From the NCBI GenBank assembly GCA_019915015.1, contig JAHBBC010000024.1, forward strand, positions 636,994 through 700,993: a DNA stretch of 64,000 nt. The letters run 5' to 3'. A program made the translations under genes and the position numbers. Positions within the stretch are counted from its first letter, which is position 1, and every line of letters starts with the position of its first letter. Source of the DNA: Auriscalpium vulgare. Taxonomy: Eukaryota; Basidiomycota; Agaricomycetes; Russulales; Auriscalpiaceae. The notes below the pieces were generated by a model. That model was given only the letters and a program-made list of their open reading frames with translations. It did not search any database and was not told the origin of the DNA. Shown here piece by piece: positions 11,710 to 24,200 of this stretch.

Positions 11710-13773
11710 ATGTCTTTCGAGATCCCTGTAGACGAAGAGCTCAGGGCGACGTTGGCGACGCAGTTCTTTGGCGTAACATTCGCGTCGATGTGCGTCACGT
11801 TCTCTTCAACGCTTTCCTCCGTTAATACAACCAGCAACAGGCTCTATGGTGTGACCTGTATCCAGACATTCCAGTATTTCCAGTCGACGAAGGCGCAGTC
11901 GGACCGTCCAATCCTGAAGGCGACCGTACGTTCCACCTCTTCGAGATTCCCCAATCATCTCCTCATTGCTCTCTATCAAGGTCCTTGCGTTCCTGTGAGC
12001 TCAGGACAGACATCGGCAGCCGGAGACCTGTCTGACTTGACTCAAGGTTCCTCGATTCCTTGCACGAAGCGTTCATTTTGCACATCGTCTACAGTTTTCA
12101 AGTTGGGGGTTTTGCTGATCGCTTGGGACTTCTACATAATGTCTGGTGCGTTTCAGTGCGCTGGTGTTTGGACGCTTCACATTGACATTCCTCGCTGTGC
12201 AGGAGTATCGGGGTGCGTAATCATATCGCGTTTTCTCGGCCAAGCAGACGACGTCCTCCTCACAGGCCAGCCTTATCGCGAACGTATGTCGACTCTTCCC
12301 ACCTGCATTTTACTTCACTCATAAGATATCGGCAGGCACTCATTGCATATGGCGTTCAGAGGTATGTAATCACCCGCCTCTCGCTCGACTTCCCCATGCT
12401 CACATCGCCTTAGTTATCTGATCATTCGAATATGGCGGAGTGCGTCCGAAAATAAATATTCCTTTCTGTCCGTTAATCAGCATTACAGTCAGCCATAACA
12501 AGTACGTCGCGGGCGTCTGCGTAAGTTGCAGCATGCATGTTAGGGGAAAGACTGCCGCTAACGTTGCATCGCAAATTGTAGGGGTTGCTTTCGATTGCTC
12601 AACTGGGTACGTGTCCCCCTGCCAAGCTCTCCCCGATACTCATGTAAATTGTCTCGCTAGTGACGGGACTTGGTAAAATTACACCGGCAGCTTATCGTAC
12701 CCTTCAAACTGACGTTTTGCGTCGCCTCAGCGAAGTGTATCCAGGAGTGGGTAAACTTGTATTGACGTCCCTGCGCATGTTGCTAACAGCCCATTGATCA
12801 GGCTCACGTATGTCAATGTCATCGTGGCCGAGGCCAAGGTCAAGGTCCGTCGTCACACGTGGGCCGCTTGGTCTTGGCGAAGTCAACTAACATTCCGTCA
12901 AATAGCATATCTCGATTGTCGAGCTCAGCCTGACCATGACTGTCGACCTGCTCATCGCAACGGCGCTATCCGCATATCTCCAGAAAAGCCGCACAGGGTT
13001 CCACAGGTCAGTAACGCGCTTGTGTGGTCGTCTCCGATCACTCTGACCAGACATCCAGGTCCGACGACCTCATTACGAAGTTGATGCTCATGACAGTGAC
13101 GACTGGCACGCTGACGTCGTGAGTTTGCTTACTCCCCAGATATGAGCGCTTCCTGACCGTGCTCTCAGCCTCTTCGCAATCGCTGAACTATCCGCTGTGA
13201 GCCCGTATGCAACCCCTTTCGACCGGATGATCTAACGTATTGGACAGTATCTCGCTGCGCCGGACCAAACATACGTCCTTGTCATCAGTTTCTCATTAGG
13301 AAAACGTGCGCATTACCTTTCGCCCCCTTATGAAACGCGTGCCTAACACCCTCGCAGTATACGTCAATTGCTTTTTGACCACGTAGGTGGATGCTCCCGC
13401 TCATGTGGACGACACCGCTGACGGGGATAATCAAAGGCTGAACTCTCGAGAATACCTACTCAAACTGCTCGAGCCAACGACCATCAACATCAACTCAGTG
13501 CCGCTGTCGCGAATCCAAACTAATGCTGAGGGCACAGCACGAAGCTCCAGACCAGGCCAGGGGGATTATGCAGTCCAGAGCAGAGTCGTGCGTGCCCGGC
13601 AAGCCTGTAATCGGCGAGAGCCTGAACTGACGCGTTCCTCGCTCGTTTTCTAGACATCGACGCCAACAACGCTGCAGAGCGGCGGCAAGCACGACAGTGT
13701 CGTCATCCTGGCGCCGCCATTTTCGCTGTCCGTCACGGATCTCGAGGCAGCAGAGAAGAGCTATAGGATCTGA
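11710..13773 (+). CDS. DUF6534-type multi-pass membrane protein
   Basis: Member of a large Agaricomycete family of seven-helix membrane proteins of unknown function. The gene is cut into many tiny exons. Well-supported exons are 11710-11789, 11841-11925, 11981-11994, 12047-12145, 12203-12212, 12266-12283, 12336-12361, 12414-12439, 12489-12520 and 12582-12606, followed by one from 12661. Later pieces read I-S-I-V-E-L-S-L-T-M-T-V-D-L-L-I-A, then K-S-R-T-G-F-H-R | S-D-D-L-I-T-K-L, then K-L-Y-V-N-C-F-L-T-T | L-N-S-R-E-Y, all family hallmarks. N-terminal hallmarks are L-Y-G-V-T-C-I-Q-T-F-Q-Y-F and A-F-L-F-L-D-S-L-H-E-A. The last exon, by my model from 13654, ends at TGA 13771-13773; an alternative ends at 13653. 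The join between about 12730 and 12905 is not resolved. Nothing else suggests damage. Confidence 0.8.
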
Positions 13774-14970
13774 GTCCTATTTCTATCCGCGCGGAGGTTG
13801 CGCGCCAGCCCTCCGATGCGCTCTTTCGCAGCCGGAGTTCTTGTATTAGTATACCTCACTTGTACCACGCTCGTTTTCGTCCGATAGGGCGGTGTCTTAT
13901 TTATCCATTATAGAGCTACCATGACATATCTGCCCGACCTTTCGCGACTGTGGAATAAGCTCCTCCAGGCTGCATCCGAGCGGATTGCGCCTCAATGGGC
14001 ATGGCGCAGATGCCTGCGCGCGTGTATTGCGAGTCGGAATGTATGATGACACGCGATGTCGTCCCTTTTCAAGATGGTGAGTACGAGTAATCATACAGTT
14101 GAGCAAAGCACTCACGTTCAACCGTGGCCCATCCGTTGTCTGCGGGACAGCACTGCGAACAACGTCGTGCTTACGGGCACCCACCGACGGTCGCCATGCG
14201 CTCAGACGCGTGGACGGCATATGGATCTCCGCGAATGGATTGGGGAAGATGCGATCGCAAAGTGTAGGTGAAGGTAGTAAAGACTGGCTGCGTGCTGTCA
14301 AGCCGTCAGCGATGAAGACTCAGGCGCATGAAGAGTAACGCACGCGGGACGACGACGGACTGTCAAACGGGAGTGGTGAGGTTGAATCATCGCATCCAAC
14401 GTGCCAGGGGAGGCAGCGGGCGATGCGATGCGCTGGAGCTGCGATTCACGGCCGTGCCAGCGAGAGCGAGAATTTTGCGCATCCAGGTGTTGAGAGCGGC
14501 GAATCGCCTTCAGATGCTGAGTTATACCAGCGTCAGTGATGCCTATGAGGTGACGCAGGCAGGCAAGAACGCACCGATGGGTACAACACTCGAATGATCG
14601 TTCACCGGAGGGATCCATCACCCCAAGTTTCGCGCGATCCAAGTGCAAGAGTTGTTGAGGTGCGGACGATTAGACGGAGAGGCTGCGTGTTGTGCGTGTT
14701 CGGTAACACATCGTACGGAAGCTGGCAGGAGGCGTCGAAAGATACATGCATCGACAATTAAGACAAGTCGCTCGCGCGTGGTTCGTGCGCCGGCGCCGGC
14801 CGGCGCTCTGCCAAGCTGCAAGCTGCTCTAAGTTGTCGCTCATCTCGTCGCTCAAGCACGCTCGACCTAGCTCTCTGCACTTTGATCGACAGCCCTAATA
14901 CTCACTCAGTCTCGTCAGCAAACCGTCGCCAAGTCTCCTGCATCTCAGATCTGTACCGATCAGCAAAATC
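13774..14970. other. no confident gene
   Basis: Only short frames without recognisable content. The last 60 bases before 14971 are pyrimidine-rich with CTC tracts, as expected for a fungal transcription start region upstream of the NACHT gene. Confidence 0.4.
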
Positions 14971-17900
14971 ATGGCGCAAGACTCGCGCGGTCCTGGGTGC
15001 GTTTCGACTGCTACGCGATGCGAGTAAATAAGCCTAACAGCCCGTTGGGCATTAGAGGGACAGCATCCACTCGAGCAATCTCAGCAAGCACGGTCACATT
15101 GGCACTGACAGGTGAGTCCAGATCATCGCTGTGTATCTTAGATACTTGGCACCGATGCACGGTCCGCTATATATAAGTGGAGAAATGCACCGGGTTGCCC
15201 GAAGTCAGCCATCTCGAAGGTTTCCGCGCCTTGATTAGCGTCAACGGCACCAAGGAAAAAACGGAGCCGCTCAAGGGGCCTGATCCTGTCTGGAATGAAA
15301 ATTTTGACTTCATGTATGTGCTTTTGTTCTGATTATGTTGATTACATATCAATGAGCCCCTGCAGTGATGTCCCAAGGACATCTTCTGTCAAGGTGGTAA
15401 TACAGGCAAAGCGGGTTGGAATAGTACATCGGGATCGCCACATCACTGACACTGCAATGATCTCAGTCACAGATTTGTTGATTCGCCCTGGCCAGAGTGA
15501 GTGATCCCTTCAACTGCATTTTGGTATGACATTAATGTTTTTGATGCAGCTTATCGTCTTGAAATCAAATATCCATCCAAGAGACCTGGTGTACCATGTC
15601 ACCTGCACATCTCAGCTCTTCCGTCAGATCAGCACAGTGCAGCTCAGGATGTGATGGCTAAGTTTTCTAAAGCCAAAGAGCCAGAGCCTACAATCATCTC
15701 ATCAGCTTTGAATGCTGCTGCATCCGTCTATGACCAGGCTGGATCTGCAGGAGATATATGGCTCCCTCTGTTGGAAAAGATCAGCTCTATTGCAAATATT
15801 ATAGACAAAGTATCAGAGGTATGTCCAGATGTCTGTAAACTTGGTCAATTTGCTGACCCACATATATCAGGCTCACCCATATCTGAAGCTAGCATGGAGC
15901 ATTCTGGATGCTGGGCGCAAGGTATATTACTTTAGACTCTGTTAGTCTTTGACATAGTTGACTTTTTCATTGAACCAGATTGCTGTACATCAGCAGGAGC
16001 TGGATAGAACGATACAGTCTCTAATCCAGACTATCACTGAGGTGTATGAGATTATCAAGTTGGACAAGCTCAATGGAAGTGAAGCTCAGCAGAATATCCT
16101 GAGCAATATGGCCAAGCAGACAGCTATATGTGGCCGCTTTGTTCTAAAGTACCTTCAGGACAAGGGATTCTGTATGTGTCTAAACAGGAGGGATGTTTGG
16201 GTTTAGCTAACTTGCTTGTTAGTCAAACGTATGGGAAAGCATTTGTTCTCCAATACAGATCAAACAATTCAACAGTTTCAAGATGTCTTTGAACAAATGC
16301 AGAGGGACTTTCAAAGACATGGTACAATCAGCATACAGTTCACTGCTCAAGACATTTCTGCAGACTTGAAAGGCTTTGGTAAGTGTTTTCTACATTTGCA
16401 CAACACTTTTCTGAATCACTTTTACAAAGTTGAGAAATTTGACATCTCCAACATCCCATATGCCAGGGGTGCTTGTTATCAAAAGGAGAAAAAGTGTTTG
16501 AACAAGACACGTGTGGAGTTTCTACAAAAGATCTATAATTGGGTTCAACAGCCAGATTCCAACTCTGCAAAGGTGTTGCTATTGACTGGTCTTTCTGGCA
16601 CTGGAAAATCATCAGTGGCTCATTCTATAGCAGAGCATTTTGATCAACTTGGATGCTTGGGCTCATCATTTTTCTTTGATCGCAATGAAGTGACAACACG
16701 TCATCCAAAGAGTCTTTTTGGCACTATTGCCCATGACTTGGCAGACTTTACTCCAGCATTCAGACATGCTCTAAATGAGTGTATTGGTGGGAAATTGTCA
16801 CTACAAACATCTTCTAGTCTACAAGCACAGTTTAACAACTTCATATTGAAACCTTGCAAAAATATTGACTATATATCAGAGCCTGTGGTCATTGTCATTG
16901 ATGCACTTGATGAAAGTGCAGAGTTTGGAAACAAAGATCGCAAGGACCTTATAAAATTCATATATGATAGATTCAATGAGTTGCCATCTTATCTTCGGAT
17001 CATCTTGACATCCCGATTGGAAGAAGATATCAAAGCACTTATATCAAATCAAAGTGCACACATTGAGAGTGAAGATATGAACTATATTGCATCTGATGTA
17101 ACAGAGCAAGACATTGCTCAATATATTTCAAAACGGATGGGAGATATGTTTACTGTATCTGACTATGTTAAGCTGGCTAAAAAAGCTGAGGGACTTTTTC
17201 AGTGGGCTCGCATTGCCTGTGATCTTATCACAAATGAAGGATCTGAGAGTGGGATACCTGACGAGGAGAATATGAAGCAGACATATGAAAACTTGATTGC
17301 TATGTCTCCTAGTCAGCATTTAGAAATGACCCTCTTAGATGAGCTATACAAAAACTTGTTGACCAAACGATTTGCTCAAAGTCAAGATCTTAATAAACTG
17401 CTACAGTTTCTAGGAAGACTTCTCTCAGCTGGTGAACCAGTTTCTATCAATGCCCTTGAAGAATTGCATTCATACTCTAAAACCAAAATCAATATGAATT
17501 TTAAGTGGATTATAGGCAAACTAGGCTCTGTACTAACAGGCACAACCAACCATTCAGAGCCCATTCATTTTATCCACTCTTCTTTCAAAGACTTTTTATT
17601 GAATGATACAAAGAGCAAGAAGTTATATGTTGGAGATCTATCTTTGCATCATCAAAGTATGGCCTGGAGTACCATTAGTGCCTTGAATCAGAGACTCAAA
17701 TTCAACATGTCTCATTTTCCATCTTCATATCTAGCAAACAAGGATGTGACAAACTTAGACATGAGCTGGTTTACCAGCAATGCATGTTTAAGCTATGCTG
17801 TCCAATATTGGGGATACCATCTTTTACACATATCATTTGACACAGAGCAGGAGTACTGTATAGAACAATTTCTTCAGACAAAACTGCTGTTCTGGCTGGA

Positions 17901-20459
17901 GGCTCTAAGTCTGTTACAGATTGTAAATACAGCACAGTCAACTTTACAGGATGCAGTATTGTTTTGTAAGGTTAGTGTTTTGAAAATCTCATTGAGAGTT
18001 GATACTAACAAGTATCTTTTTAGAGAGAAGACCTGAAAATGGCTATTCAAGATATATCAAGGTTTCTTGAAATGTTTGGACTACCCCTGGCAATATCAAT
18101 GCCACAGTTGTACTTCATAGCAGTGTCATGTGTCCCAGAAGACACATTGATGTATCAAAAGTATATGAGGGTTCAAAAACTGAATTACTATCCTCATCTA
18201 GTAAAGGGAAGGATGACAAAGTGGCCCACACAAAGGTTAATAATACATACCAACGAATATATAAATGCCATTGCATGTTCTCCTGATGGAAGGCACATTG
18301 TCTCTTGCAATGATGATTACACTGTACGCATCTGGGATGCTAAGACAGGGCAGCCTACGGGCCCACCTCTAGAGGGACACACTGGCAGGGTTACATCCGT
18401 TGCATATTCTCCTGACGGAAGGCACATTGTCTCTGGATCAGGTGATATGACTGTCCGCATCTGGGATGCAGAGACAGGGCAGCCTACGGGCCCACCTCTA
18501 GAGGGACACACTGGCTGGGTCACATCCGTTGCATATTCTCCTGACGGAAGGCACATTGTCTCTGGATCAGGTGATATGACTGTCCGCATCTGGGATGCAG
18601 AGACAGGGCAGCCTACGGGCCCACCTCTAGAGGGACACACTGACTGGGTCACATCCGTTGCATATTCTCCTGACGGAAGGCACATTGTCTCTGGCTTAGA
18701 TGATAACACTGTCCGCATCTGGAATGCAGAGACAGGGCAGCCTACGGGCCCACCTCTAGAGGGACACACAGGCAGGGTCACATCCGTTGCATATTCTCCT
18801 GACGGAAGGCACATTGTCTCTGGATCAGGTGATATGACTGTCCGCATCTGGGATGCAGAGACAGGGCAGCCTACGGGCCCACCTCTAGAGGGACACACTG
18901 GCAGGGTCACATCCGTTGCATATTCTCCTGACAGAAGGCACATTGTCTCTGGATCAGGTGATATGACTGTCCGCATCTGGAATGCAGAGACAGGGCAGCC
19001 TACGGGCCCACCTCTAGAGGGACACACTGGTGATGTCGCATCCGTTGCATATTCTCCTGACGGAAGGCACATTGTCTCTGGATCAGGTGATATGACTGTC
19101 CGCATCTGGGATGCAGAGACAGGGCAGCCTACGGGCCCACCTCTAGAGGGACACACTGGCAGGGTCACATCCGTTGCATATTCTCCTGACAGAAGGCACA
19201 TTGTCTCTGGATCAGGTAATATGACTGTCCGCATCTGGGATGCAGAGACAGGGCAGCCTACGGGCCCACCTCTAGAGGGACACACTGGCAGGGTCACATC
19301 CGTTGCATATTCTCCTGATGGAAGGCACATTGTCTCTGGATCAGGTGATATGACTGTCCGCATCTGGGATGCAGAGACAGGGCAGCCTACGGGCCCACCT
19401 CTAGAGGGACACACTGGTGATGTCGCATCCGTTGCATATTCCCCTGACGGAAGGCACATTGTCTCTGGCTCTTGGGATAACACTGTCCGCATCTGGAATG
19501 CAGAGACAGGGCAGCCTACGGGCCCACCTCTAGAGGGACACACAGGTGGGGTCACATCTGTTGCATATTCCTCTGATGGAAGGCACATTGTCTCTGGCTC
19601 TTGGGATAACACTGTCCGCATCTGGGATGCAGAGACAAGGCAGCCTACGGGCCCACCTCTAGAGGGACACACTCGTCATGTCACATCCGTTGCATATTCC
19701 TCTGATGGAAGGCACATTGTCTCTGGCTCTTTGGATAATACTGTCCGCATCTGGGATGCAGAGACAAGGCAGCCTACGGGCCCACCTCTAGAGGGACACA
19801 CTAGTCATGTCACATCCGTTGCATATTCTCCTGACGGAAGGTACATTGTCTCTGGCTCTATGGATGAGACTGTCCGCATCTGGGATGCAGAGACAGGGCA
19901 GCCCATAGGCCCGCCTCTAGAGGGACACACAGACTGGGTGACATCTGTTGCATATTCCTCTGATGAAAGGCACATTGTCTCTGGATCAGGTGATATGACT
20001 GTCCGCATGTGGGATGCAGTGACAGGGCAGCCTGGCCCACTTCTAGAGGGACACACATACCACGTCACATCTGTTGCATATTCTTCTGATAGAAGGCACA
20101 TTGTCTCTGGCCCTTGGGATAAGACTGTCCGCATCTGGGATGCAGATATAGGTCAGCCCATGGGCACCAATTTTTCCCCTCACAGCCAGCATAATTTGAA
20201 TACCCCAGAGACTCTACGCACACTTCATCCGAATAAAAGTGTTCATTTAACAGAGACACAAGATGGCTGGATTGTTGATTCTGCAGCATTCCCTCCTGCT
20301 CTATTACTATGGCTTCCTCCTGCCAATCGCTCACCAGGATTATACACACCCTATACTCATCTGATCATTGGTGCATCACCTACAATCCTTGATCTTAGTG
20401 ACTTTGCACATGGTCCAAACTGGCATAAGATTTATGATGAAACTATGATGATAACCTGA
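14971..20459 (+). CDS. C2-NACHT-WD40 protein, NLR-like receptor
   Basis: Ten exons (14971-14996, 15041-15111, 15178-15313, 15366-15496, 15550-15818, 15871-15921, 15979-16171, 16223-16378, 16430-17970, 18024-20459) close in frame to 1441 aa. Residues about 20-125 are a C2-like domain (V-T-L-A-L-T-V-E-K-C-T-G-L-P, then P-D-P-V-W-N-E-N-F-D-F). A helical region follows to about 350. The NACHT NTPase has Walker A G-L-S-G-T-G-K-S near residue 397 and Walker B V-I-V-I-D-A-L-D-E near 496. Residues about 711-1343 are 15 WD40 repeats of 43 aa, then an unrelated 98-residue tail. The architecture matches fungal NLR-like proteins, some of which (the HET-E/HET-D group) control heterokaryon incompatibility; the C2 front end would be the effector or membrane-binding part. 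The role here is inferred. The 51 nt intron at 16379-16429 has no stop and could be read through. AT content and splice donors differ from neighbouring genes. Confidence 0.9.
18265..20163 (+). repeat. 15 near-identical WD40-coding repeats, 129 bp unit
   Basis: Tandem 129 bp units inside the last exon of the NACHT gene, each coding V-T-S-V-A-Y-S-P-D-G-R-H-I-V-S-G plus a variable patch, then T-V-R-I-W-D-A-E-T-G-Q-P-T-G-P-P-L-E-G-H-T. Units 2 to 10 differ by only a few bases. Units 14-15 are the most diverged, and unit 14 lacks one codon. The number of units is compatible with two seven-bladed propellers. Confidence 0.97.
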
Positions 20460-20796
20460 GTAGTATAAAGCTGTGTTGATCTCAGGCATTGTACACAAGT
20501 GACAATTTCTGTCTGTCTGGTAAGTCATTTATATTTCTAGATTTCATTTATTCACTGAGAGCTTACTTTTTTTTTTTTTCATTTAGTAGCACAGATCACA
20601 CACTCCATGGAGATTATAGATGTCTTGGGTTTACAACCTTACTTCCTTCTCATCCATCCAATAATACTATCCATTGTTCTGCTACAGTGTGACAAGGAGC
20701 TAAGAATTTCTGACTAATCTTACCCCAGCAGCCTATGAGCAATAGCAACTAATGTCCAATAACTTAATTAATTTGGTAAGGTATAAGCAGCTGCAT

Positions 20797-20847
20797 ACTT
20801 GGGGTCAGTGGCCATTGCAAGCATGGCAGTACAATTACTATAATCAT
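20797..20847 (+). repeat. dispersed ~50 bp repeat, copy a
   Basis: Shares ACTTGG-GT, TGGCCA and CATGGCAGTACAATTACT with copies at 21124-21176 and 31752-31803. Confidence 0.75.
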
Positions 20848-21123
20848 TCTTATTATATCTAGTTTTCTTACATATTTTATGTGATAACAACAGATGCTAA
20901 GCCATTATATTCTCTACTTACTGTATTAGGCTCAGTTCAATTATAGCTATTGTTACACTCTAGCCCGCACGCGAGATGCGGGGAGAGAGTATCAGGGTCA
21001 CGCACTAACAACGCCGCAAGGAGTTGTAGTGGTATCGATGCAAGTCTAGATCGACCTGTCTGAGGGCGAGGGTACAAGATGAGAGGAGGTAGCCCTGCGC
21101 CGTTCTAGCACACGCTTCAGAGT

Positions 21124-21199
21124 ACTTGGGGTCAATGGGCCAATGCACGCATGGCAGCACGATTACTCTTAATCATTTAGGGGGGGAGGGGGGAGGGGC
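21124..21199 (+). repeat. dispersed ~50 bp repeat, copy b, with G-run
   Basis: Same unit as 20797-20847 and 31752-31803 (GCACGCATGGCAGCACGATT core). It is followed directly by a run of G tracts that could form a G-quadruplex, as is the copy at 31752. Confidence 0.75.
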
Positions 21200-21282
21200 T
21201 TGGCTATTTAATATACAACTGACTGCCTGGTGTAGTTACATATGTACTTCAAGTATGATATAATAAGACATCAAGGCTTGTC

Positions 21283-24200
21283 TTATGAGGCCAAAGCAGG
21301 GACAGTTGTATTTTTGTATACTGTACTATAGATTAAAACAGATGCCTTGTATCCTCTAGTTTGATATATATCAGATATACTATTCAATTTCTCCTCAGAT
21401 ATACACACTCTGCCTGTAGTTATTCCATCATGAAACCATGTTTCAGCTGAGTCTCCTATTATGCGTGCAGTAAAATGAGCATGCCCAAAATAAATAATAC
21501 CTTTCAGCTTGTACATGACCTTGTTATTGCTGCAGCCAACATGCATAGTCTGTTTTATCTTCAACTTTGTTGTACCTGCATAAGGCAAAGCAATTCCAAT
21601 TAGAGGAGGTGGATGGGCACTCAAGTCTGTTATCTTCACCAAAGGTCTTTGGCATAATTGACAGAGACGGGTAGTCTTTAATTCTAATAGCTTGTTTAAC
21701 TCTGATGATACAGGCTGACTGACATCCTTCTCCAAGGTCCAGAAAGGGGTGTTGTATTGTCTATCAGATATGATAGTATTGCAAGATGTACATTTGTGTC
21801 TAATGTGAAAAAGGTATTTGTCACTTGACAGCATCAAACGGCAGAGACTATAAATATCAGTACCATTGGCATTATCCATTGGATATCCATTGGGATCCAT
21901 TTGGTGAAGTTGAGCCTGGAGAGAATTACGAGACTGTTCAAGAGTAGTGAGGGGCTGTCCAGTCATGATCTGATTCCATCCCTCAGATATCAAAGTGATA
22001 TAAGGATTTATTGAAGCAACATCTCTAGTCCATATTTGATTGTGGCTTATGAAAACTTGAAAGAGAATTGTGAGCAAACTGTCATAAGCACAACTCCAGG
22101 TATCTGCATTCCAGATATAGCCCCTGCGTTCTCTACCTGAGATGGCAATTGAACTTACATTGGCTACAACCTTTCTTCTTTTTACAATGCGAGCAGGCCC
22201 ATTATCAGTATTAAGTTGGGCTACTGGCTGAGTCCCTATGGCAGGGAGAAAACCATTTCCATGGTCAGTGTCATCATATTTTTGCTTTGTCCCCTGTCCG
22301 GCTGATTTTGGGTTTTTTGACCTTTGATTTCCCTTGGATGTGACTCGCTGCCATGGGGCATCTTCACCCACTTCTGGTATTACCAGTGGGTTATACTTGG
22401 ACCACTTGATAGAAGAATGCACATTGCCCGGCACATGGTCAGCTCCAACCCAGGCTCTATACTGCTTGATCAATGTGCTACGTGTGGAGGCATTGATATC
22501 ACTGGGAAGTTCACCTATATAGCGCAACCGAGTAATTTCATCTAACAGCTCTAACTCTCTAAACTCCTGGCGCACATGGCCAGGGAGACCCCCTGTTATA
22601 ATGGCTGTGGAAAAGTCACACATTAAAATAGTGCCATCCAAGCTTGCACTTCTTGATAGACAGGTGTACATAGAGTAGTGGGTACGACACCTGAATGGGT
22701 CAACGACATTAAAGGGACGTGTTCTTCCCTGTGATGCATAGTCTGTCATAGCAAAATTGGGCACAATAGGGACCTGGTCTCTAGAGATGAAGACATTTCC
22801 GTCATTGGGAGTATTGCATTTAATAGGTATAGATTGTTTGGACAGTGGCACAACATTCTCTGGCAGACCTTCAAGGTGAACATTGGTTGGTGGCTTTGTC
22901 AACTTTACAAATACAACATCCAGAGTTTCTCTGTCATCATTTATTGCATGTGATTGCCAACCTACAACAGTTCCTTCTGCACCATTGGTAACACACACTT
23001 CCGTTGCTTCGTTGCGCTTTATCATAACAGGTAATCCATGACAAAGCTTGAGAACACCAGGGATATTCATAGTAACACCATGAGGCAGACTGTGAAGCTT
23101 TGCTTGCATTTCAGGAGGTACATTATTTGACTTTCGCTTTGGATCAAGTTGCCTGCCTTGAGATTTGACAGTGGTAGGCTCTCTAGATTTCCATTTATCA
23201 ACACTATAAAAAGGCTTCAAAACTTGATCTGTTTCCTGAGCAAAGCGATCTGACATTGTAGTATTAATTTGATCACGCTGAGAGTTGAAAGCAGTAATTA
23301 CAGATACAAAGCGAAAGTTTGGATGATTTGGATCAACATCTGGATTTTGAGGCCCTTTTATTCTAGATCGTAGAAGAGCAATGTCTTGTGGAGTACATGA
23401 TTTATAACGCATGTTTTCCAATGCTACGCGGAACTGTGCATCTCTCTCTGTCTGTGAGCGCTGCCGCATATTCTGTCTCAAGAGGACAACAACTGTTGTT
23501 TGATGCCATAAAGCCTTGCCAATTGTCCTTTGTTGCTCTCTAAAGCCATTAGTGGTCCCTAGAACAGTGGAGACATTGTGACTATATAGTGCCGGCCCTT
23601 TTGTCTGAATAGGCGGCAATTGTGCAAAGTCACCTGCAAAAATCATATTCTTGCCACCAAAGGCTTGATCATCACTTTGTAGCGCAAGACTCATTTGTGC
23701 ACTGATATGATAGAAGTCACCACAGTCAATCATTGAGACCTCATCTAAGAATACATATTTGACACTTTTCAACCGTTCACGTATATTTGCCAAGGTGGTT
23801 GCTGCTTCACTTACACCAGATCCAGATCCTTCTCCTCCTCCTCGGAAGCCAAGAATTGAATGATAAGTTGACCCTGACACCAAGGCAGCTGCTGTACCAG
23901 TAGGAGCCATTATCAAAAATACAAAACTGCGTTTTTGTCTGTCAAAGAGAGCCATGAGAGCTTTGATAACCTGGGATTTACCTGTACCTGCCATACCTCC
24001 AATATGCATTTTGAGTTGTTCAGCAAATATATCAACAGAGTGATTTGCTATGATTCGATAAGCTCGCTCTTGTTCTTCATTAAGTGTGTATTCTTGGGCC
24101 ACCTCGTCAATGAGCTGCGCATCTTCTTCGCTGACAGCTTTAAAGGTCTTGTACAAGAACTCGCGATCTACAACTTTGACTTCATTAATATTATATGGCT

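Larger units (their letters stand above)
20460..21282. other. intergenic, repeats and a terminal-type hairpin
   Basis: No gene. Contains two copies of a roughly 50 bp dispersed repeat (20797-20847 and 21124-21176), a G-rich run (21179-21199), and a perfect 6 bp hairpin with CTAG beside it (20960-20982). Bases 20960-21120 look more GC-rich than either side and may be a separate inserted fragment. Confidence 0.6.

Noticed and set aside
12673..12690. An 18 nt intron in the DUF6534 gene
   Set aside because: GT and AG are present, but 18 nt is too short for splicing, and the sequence reads through in frame.
18317..19672. 451-codon frame on the strand opposite the WD40 repeats
   Set aside because: The 129 bp unit is a multiple of three, so one stop-free antisense unit repeats without end; it is a shadow of the real gene.
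18265..20163. CRISPR-like periodic repeat
   Set aside because: Units are coding, directly adjacent and of one type, with no spacers; the organism is a eukaryote.
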